DNA of 64,000 bases from Mesorhizobium carmichaelinearum (GTDB taxonomy: Bacteria > Pseudomonadota > Alphaproteobacteria > Rhizobiales > Rhizobiaceae): assembly GCF_900199455.1 (NCBI RefSeq), contig NZ_FZQR01000004.1:62001-126000 (forward strand), read 5' to 3'. A program made the position numbers and the translations under genes. Below, one piece after another: positions 59,022-64,000 of the stretch. Below the pieces are notes generated by a model. That model saw nothing but the letters and a program-made list of their open reading frames with translations, was not told the DNA's origin and made no database searches. Each line of letters starts with the position of its first letter. The first letter of the stretch is position 1.

Positions 59022-62000
59022 ATGCCGCTCGACACCATCCGCCAGCAGATCCGCGCCAACTATTTGCCCGACGAAGACGAGGCGGTGAAGCGGCTAGCCG
59101 AAGCAACAGGGCTTTCGACAGAAGATCGCGATGCGATCTCGGCCCGAGCCGCTGATCTGGTGCGGGCGGTGCGTGGCTCGTCCGATCCCCGGTTGATGGA
59201 GGTCTTCCTCTCCGCCTACGGTCTTTCCACCAAGGAGGGCGTGGCGCTGATGTGCCTGGCCGAGGCGCTGCTGCGCGTGCCCGACACCGAGACGATGGAC
59301 GATCTGATCGCCGACAAGATCGCGCCGCATGACTGGTCCGCCCATTCCGGCGGCTCGAGCTCGATCTTCGTCAACGCTTCGACCTGGGCGCTGATGCTGA
59401 CCGGCCGTGTCCTCGACGAGGGCGAGGGCGGCATCGAAGGCACGCTGCGCTCGATGGTGCGCAGGCTGGGTGAACCGGTCATCCGCAAGGCGGTGGCCGC
59501 CGCCATGCGCGAAATGGGCGAACAATTCGTGCTTGGCCGCACCATTGCGGAAGCCGTCAAGCGCGGCCGGCCGGTGACGCAGAAGGGCTATCTCTATTCC
59601 TTTGACATGCTGGGCGAGGCGGCCCGCACCGAGGCCGATGCGCTGCGCTATCTCAAAGCCTATGCCGATGCGATCTCCTCGCTTGACGCCGGCTCCAACG
59701 GACCTGACATCAGGCAGAACCACGGCATTTCGGTCAAGCTTTCGGCGCTGCATCCGCGCTACGAAGTGGCGCAGAAGGAAGAGATGCTGCCTGTGATGGC
59801 CGAGCGGCTGTTGTCGCTGGCGCTCGCGGCTCGCCATTCGCGCATGGGTCTCAACATCGATGCCGAAGAGGCCGATCGCCTCGATCTGTCGCTCGACGTC
59901 ATCGAGCGGGTGCTGGCCGAGCCGGAGCTTGCCGGCTGGAACGGCTTTGGCGTGGTGGTGCAGGCGTATGGGCCACGCGCGGCCTTCGCCATCGACTGGC
60001 TCTACGCGCTGGCCAAGAAATACGACCGCACCATCATGGTGCGGCTGGTCAAGGGCGCCTATTGGGACACCGAGATCAAGCGGGCGCAGACGCTCGGGCT
60101 TACCGGTTATCCCGTCTTCACCCGCAAGGCCAACACCGACGTCTCCTACATGGCTTGCGCGAAAAAACTGCTTGGCATGACCGACCGCATCTATCCGCAG
60201 TTCGCCACCCACAACGCGCACACCGTCGCCGCCATCCTGTCGATGGCGGAAAATCGCGACTCCTTCGAGTTCCAGCGCCTGCATGGCATGGGCGAGGCGC
60301 TGCACGAGACCGTGCGCCAGGCCGAAGGCACGCGTTGCCGCATCTATGCGCCGGTCGGCGCGCATTCGGACCTCTTGGCCTATCTGGTCCGCCGGCTGCT
60401 GGAAAACGGCGCCAATTCCTCGTTCGTGCACCAATTGACCGACGAGGATGTCGAGCCGGAGGACATTGCGCGTGATCCGCTCGAAACGGTGGAGAGCCAG
60501 GGCCCTGCCGCCAATCCGGCGATTGCCCGGCCGTCCCAGATTTTCGGCGGCGGCCGCCGCAATTCGAAAGGATTTGACATCACCGACACGGTGACGCTGG
60601 CGGCGATCGACAAGGCTAGGGCGGCCTTTGCCGGACCGGATCGCTGGCACGCCAAGCCGATTACGCGGGCCGCCGGCTACGGCAAGCAGCGCCCGATCGT
60701 CAATCCGGCCAAGCCCGATGAAGTGGTCGGCACGGTTCACGAGGCGTCCGCCAAGCAGGTCGCGATCGCCGTGCGCATCGCGGTGGAAGCGCAACCGGCC
60801 TGGGCAAAGCGTCCCGTTGCCGAGCGGGCCGCCATCCTCAACCGCGCCGCCGACCTCTATGAGACCAATGCGGTCGAGTTCTTCGCGCTCGCCACCCGCG
60901 AGGCCGGCAAGTCGCTGGCCGACGGCGTGGCGGAAGTGCGCGAAGCCGTCGACTTCCTGCGCTACTACGCTGCCGAAGCGGCCAACGCCGAGGCGAGCAC
61001 GCAAGCGCGCGGCGCTATCGTCTGCATTTCGCCGTGGAACTTTCCGCTGGCCATCTTCACCGGCCAGATCGCGGCGGCACTCGTCACCGGCAATTCGGTC
61101 ATCGCCAAGCCGGCCGAACAGACGCCGCTGATCGCTTTCCGCGCCGTCGAACTGCTGCGCGAGGCCGGCGTGCCGGAAGACATCATCCAGCTTCTGCCCG
61201 GCGACGGCCCATCGGTCGGCGCGCCGCTGACCGCTGACCCGCGCATTGCCGGCGTCTGCTTCACCGGCTCGACCGAAGTCGCCAAGCTGATCGAAAAGCA
61301 ACTGGCCGAGACCGCGGCACCCGACGCCATGCTGATCGCCGAGACCGGCGGCCTCAATGCGATGATCGTCGATTCCACCGCGCTGCCCGAACAGGCGGTG
61401 CGCGACATCCTGGCCTCGGCCTTCCAGAGTGCCGGCCAGCGCTGCTCGGCGCTGCGCGTGCTCTATGTGCAGAAGGACGTCGAGAAGAAGATGCTGGAGA
61501 TGCTGAAGGGCGCCATGGAGGCACTCAACATCGGCGATCCCTGGCGGATTTCGACCGATGTCGGTCCGGTCATCGACGACGACGCGCAGACCTCGATCCG
61601 CGATTATTGCACGAAGAAGGGTCTCGAGGGCCGGCTGATCGCCAAGCTCGAGGCGCCGAAGGACGGCCGCTTCGTCGCGCCGCATGTCTTCAGGGTCAAA
61701 GGCATCGAGGAGATGGAGCGCGAAGTGTTCGGGCCGGTGCTGCATGTCGCCACCTTCGACGCCGATGAGATCGATGCTGTCATCGCCGCCATCAACCGCA
61801 AGGGCTATGGCCTGACCTTCGGCCTGCACACCCGCATCGAAGGCCGCGTGCAGCATTTCGTCGACGGCATCCATGCCGGCAACATCTACGTCAACCGCAA
61901 CCAGATCGGCGCCGTTGTCGGCTCGCAGCCCTTTGGCGGCGAGGGGCTGTCGGGCACCGGTCCAAAGGCCGGCGGCCCGCATTATCTGCGCCGATTCCGC

Positions 62001-62630
62001 AAGGGGCCGGAAGCGGGCACGGAAGTTGGCGAGGGCCACAAGGTGACGGCGACCGAACTGGCCGACAATCTGCCGGATCCCACGCTGGGCGGCTGGTCGA
62101 CGCGCCCTGATCGGATCGCCATCCTGAGGAAGCATCTGCGCGGCAAGGGTGCGGCGGCAATCGGCGCCGCCGCTGCCATCGATTTCGGCCAGGTGGACCT
62201 GCCCGGACCAACCGGCGAGGCCAACACGCTGTCGCTGTCGCCGCGCGGCCGCGTGCTGTGCTTGGGGCCGGATGGCGACACGCTGCTTGCCCAGGCGATC
62301 CAGGCGCTCGCCGCCGGCAATGCGGTGCTGGCCGTGGCACCGGGTGCACCGGCCGCCTTGTCGGCGCTGACCGGCAAGGGACTGCCTTTGGCCGCGATCG
62401 ATGGACGCCCCGATCCGGTCGAGGCCCGCTCGCTGCGCGTCGATGTCGTTGCTTTTTCGGGCACGCCGGAAGCTGCGCGCATCGTGCGCAAGGTCATCGC
62501 CGAGAGGACTGGACCGATCGTGCCGCTGGTCAGCGAGGTGCTCAACCCGGCCGCCTATGTGCATGAGCGGGCCGTCTGCGTCGACACGACCGCCGCGGGC
62601 GGCAATGCCAGCCTGCTCGCTGCGGCATAA
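59022..62630 (+). CDS. putA: bifunctional proline dehydrogenase / P5C dehydrogenase
   Basis: 1202 residues. Proline dehydrogenase domain about 20-470 (LNIDAEEADRLDLSLDVIE, VVVQAYGPRAAF, MVRLVKGAYWDTEIKRAQ), then the aldehyde dehydrogenase domain about 500-1000 with Glu774 in AETGGLNAM and Cys808 in SAGQRCSALR, and a C-terminal domain of about 200 residues as in long PutAs. The N-terminal DNA-binding segment of E. coli PutA is missing, in line with a separate PutR. It converts proline to glutamate with FAD and NAD. ATG 59022 has AGGA upstream. Confidence 0.95.
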   Translation: MPLDTIRQQIRANYLPDEDEAVKRLAEATGLSTEDRDAISARAADLVRAVRGSSDPRLMEVFLSAYGLSTKEGVALMCLAEALLRVPDTETMDDLIADKIAPHDWSAHSGGSSSIFVNASTWALMLTGRVLDEGEGGIEGTLRSMVRRLGEPVIRKAVAAAMREMGEQFVLGRTIAEAVKRGRPVTQKGYLYSFDMLGEAARTEADALRYLKAYADAISSLDAGSNGPDIRQNHGISVKLSALHPRYEVAQKEEMLPVMAERLLSLALAARHSRMGLNIDAEEADRLDLSLDVIERVLAEPELAGWNGFGVVVQAYGPRAAFAIDWLYALAKKYDRTIMVRLVKGAYWDTEIKRAQTLGLTGYPVFTRKANTDVSYMACAKKLLGMTDRIYPQFATHNAHTVAAILSMAENRDSFEFQRLHGMGEALHETVRQAEGTRCRIYAPVGAHSDLLAYLVRRLLENGANSSFVHQLTDEDVEPEDIARDPLETVESQGPAANPAIARPSQIFGGGRRNSKGFDITDTVTLAAIDKARAAFAGPDRWHAKPITRAAGYGKQRPIVNPAKPDEVVGTVHEASAKQVAIAVRIAVEAQPAWAKRPVAERAAILNRAADLYETNAVEFFALATREAGKSLADGVAEVREAVDFLRYYAAEAANAEASTQARGAIVCISPWNFPLAIFTGQIAAALVTGNSVIAKPAEQTPLIAFRAVELLREAGVPEDIIQLLPGDGPSVGAPLTADPRIAGVCFTGSTEVAKLIEKQLAETAAPDAMLIAETGGLNAMIVDSTALPEQAVRDILASAFQSAGQRCSALRVLYVQKDVEKKMLEMLKGAMEALNIGDPWRISTDVGPVIDDDAQTSIRDYCTKKGLEGRLIAKLEAPKDGRFVAPHVFRVKGIEEMEREVFGPVLHVATFDADEIDAVIAAINRKGYGLTFGLHTRIEGRVQHFVDGIHAGNIYVNRNQIGAVVGSQPFGGEGLSGTGPKAGGPHYLRRFRKGPEAGTEVGEGHKVTATELADNLPDPTLGGWSTRPDRIAILRKHLRGKGAAAIGAAAAIDFGQVDLPGPTGEANTLSLSPRGRVLCLGPDGDTLLAQAIQALAAGNAVLAVAPGAPAALSALTGKGLPLAAIDGRPDPVEARSLRVDVVAFSGTPEAARIVRKVIAERTGPIVPLVSEVLNPAAYVHERAVCVDTTAAGGNASLLAAA

Positions 62631-62678
62631 AGACTATTCACACCTCGCTTGCCTTGTGTCGAGTTGCCGGGGATAAGC

Positions 62679-63779
62679 ATGGGCGGCAATTCGAGCGGGG
62701 CGACCGATCCGATGGAAGACAAGTCCCCACCGTTTGAGCTGCCGCGCGTGGCGGTGGTCATCACCTGCTACAATTACCGGCCCTACGTCGAACAGGCGAT
62801 CCGCTCGGTGTTGGCCCAGACCTACCGGAACTGGGACTGCGTCATTGTCGACGACGCCTCTACCGACGGCTCGGCCGACCATATCCGCCAGCTTCTGGCA
62901 GCCATAGACGATCCGCGCCTGCGCCTGCTGGCGCGCTCACAAAATGGCGGGCAGATCACGGGATTCCGCGATGGCTTTGCCGCGACCGACGCGCCTTTCG
63001 TGGCATTTCTCGATGCCGACGATGCGTGGCTGCCGGACTTTCTCCTGGCGCATCTGTCCGCCCACCTCAACGCAACATATTCGGCCGCGCTGTCGAGCTC
63101 CGATGTGTTCCTGGTCGACGGCAGCGGCACCTTGCTGAGCGGCACTTTCCTTCCCTTGCGCAAACCGCGCTCCGGGCCCGACGGCAATGGCGTCGCCATC
63201 GCGCCTGGTGGCCAGCTTGCCGGCATAGCGTCCGGGATTGCCTACGCATCGGAGCATCCAGTGACCTATTTCGCGCCCGCGACAACCGGCTGGCTATGGT
63301 CACCGTGCTCGGCGATCATGTACCGGCGTGGCGCGCTGGAACAGGTCTTGTCCTTCCCTTTCAAGGCCAAGATGGGGGCGGATTATCTGACGGTCACATG
63401 TGCGCATCTGGCCGGCGGCAGCCTCATCCTGTCCGAAGGACTCAGCCTCTATCGCCTGCACGGGTCGAACATGTCCTCCACCGGCATTGCCTTTGCCGGC
63501 GGCCATGTACCGCAAACGCCTGCCCACCGAGCCCACAAGAGCACATTGGCGGCGGATGTCGTCGACTATGTGCTGGAGAATTCAGCCTGGCTCAGTGATG
63601 TCAACGGGCGCAATTTCATACCCGCATTCCTGACGCAGCATGTGCGTCAGTTCAGGGAGCTGGCCGATGATCCGCGGCTGATGCGATACCTGACCCGGGG
63701 GCGGCCCTGGCAGTGGCTGCGCATGCATGTTGGCCACTGGCTGCGTCAGCTGGGTGGGCGCGGTTCCACGCGATCATGA
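62679..63779 (+). CDS. family 2 glycosyltransferase
   Basis: 366 residues with an N-terminal GT-A domain: VAVVITCYNYRPYVEQAIRSVLAQTY, CVIVDDASTDGS and the DXD region FLDADDAW. The C-terminal part is unlike common processive synthases and has no membrane segment. ATG 62679 follows GGGGAT. It probably adds a sugar to an exopolysaccharide or glycan; donor and acceptor unknown. No other polysaccharide genes are in the window. Confidence 0.87.
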   Translation: MGGNSSGATDPMEDKSPPFELPRVAVVITCYNYRPYVEQAIRSVLAQTYRNWDCVIVDDASTDGSADHIRQLLAAIDDPRLRLLARSQNGGQITGFRDGFAATDAPFVAFLDADDAWLPDFLLAHLSAHLNATYSAALSSSDVFLVDGSGTLLSGTFLPLRKPRSGPDGNGVAIAPGGQLAGIASGIAYASEHPVTYFAPATTGWLWSPCSAIMYRRGALEQVLSFPFKAKMGADYLTVTCAHLAGGSLILSEGLSLYRLHGSNMSSTGIAFAGGHVPQTPAHRAHKSTLAADVVDYVLENSAWLSDVNGRNFIPAFLTQHVRQFRELADDPRLMRYLTRGRPWQWLRMHVGHWLRQLGGRGSTRS

Positions 63780-63822
63780 CAAGGGTGCCTGAGGTCCTCG
63801 CATTTGCTCGGGCAAAGCCACG

Positions 63823-64000
63823 TCAGGCGCCTTCGACGGCGGAAAAACCCTCGAATTGCGGGTGGCCGAGATAGTGGACTTTCGTCGTGCCGACATTCCT
63901 GTGCGCGGCCCGGAAATTCTCCGACCTGGTCCAGGCGACGAAATCATCCTGGCTCGCCCACACCGTGTGTGATGCAAACAGCGTGTAGCCTTCGGTCTCG
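63823..64000 (-). CDS. antibiotic biosynthesis monooxygenase (ABM) domain protein (5' end outside window)
   Basis: Only the last 58 codons are visible, from the right edge to TGA at 63823. They read TEGYTLFASHTVWASQDDF, then VAWTRSENFRAAHR and HPQFEGFSAVEGA at the end, the pattern of ABM-fold dimeric alpha-beta barrel proteins of about 100 residues, such as heme-degrading or quinol monooxygenases. Convergent with the glycosyltransferase gene. Confidence 0.7.
   Translation of the reverse strand, partial: ETEGYTLFASHTVWASQDDFVAWTRSENFRAAHRNVGTTKVHYLGHPQFEGFSAVEGA

Noticed and set aside
59094-62564. Open frame of about 1150 codons antisense to putA
   Set aside because: Same effect; putA is complete on the plus strand with all catalytic residues.

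Overview
The window reads as chromosomal DNA of a high-GC alphaproteobacterium of the order Rhizobiales, most likely Mesorhizobium or a close relative. This rests on the lipid A very-long-chain fatty acid cluster (acpXL to lpxXL), PutA with a separate Lrp-type PutR, peptide and betaine catabolism typical of rhizobia, and short hairpin repeats in the intergenic regions. The genus is an inference; no rRNA or symbiosis gene is present. Gene density is high, and no phage, transposase, integrase or CRISPR array was seen.

Layout. 1-6 kb: end of a von Willebrand factor A protein, a large intergenic inverted repeat, a small unknown protein, betaine/homocysteine methyltransferase (bmt) with a palindromic operator, a regulator divergent from a fatty acid desaturase, and a PhnD-like binding protein. 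6-12.2 kb: a minus-strand, translationally coupled operon of an MttB-type methyltransferase, a DUF559 nuclease-like protein, a dimethylglycine dehydrogenase-type flavoprotein and an M24 protein whose metal ligands match the DMSP lyase DddP. 12.4-17 kb: two tandem paralogous MFS exporters and a prolyl oligopeptidase. 17-27.6 kb: an omega-aminotransferase, a Coa1-like protein, valine catabolism (mmsB plus acyl-CoA dehydrogenase), a DddQ/DddL-like cupin coupled to cobQ, a VOC protein, an AraC regulator, a TSUP exporter and a TerB protein.

27.6-35.3 kb: a Sel1-repeat protein, then a peptide ABC operon led by an M20 deacylase. 35.4-39.6 kb: an L,D-transpeptidase, an ATP-grasp ligase, a flavoprotein and a methyltransferase. 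39.7-44.6 kb: acpXL, fabF2XL, fabF1XL, adh2XL and lpxXL, which make and attach the C28 lipid A acyl chain. The dehydratase gene fabZXL is not at its expected place, and FabF2XL lacks the ketosynthase cysteine.

44.8-51.1 kb: a slipin-like protein, two overlapping unusual tRNA genes, a ribbon-helix-helix-like protein with an operator-like site and an SRPBCC protein, a histidine phosphatase, and a large Tat-signal caspase/TPR protein. 51.2-64 kb: an AEC transporter, gabD, an aldose epimerase, a sugar kinase, a YtkA-like/di-heme peroxidase pair, a toxin-antitoxin locus whose toxin is frameshifted, putR/putA, a glycosyltransferase and a truncated monooxygenase-type gene.

The most interesting items are the two different DMSP-lyase-family homologues in one window, the modified VLCFA cluster, the tRNA pair that shares CCA bases, and the frameshifted toxin behind an apparently leaderless promoter.
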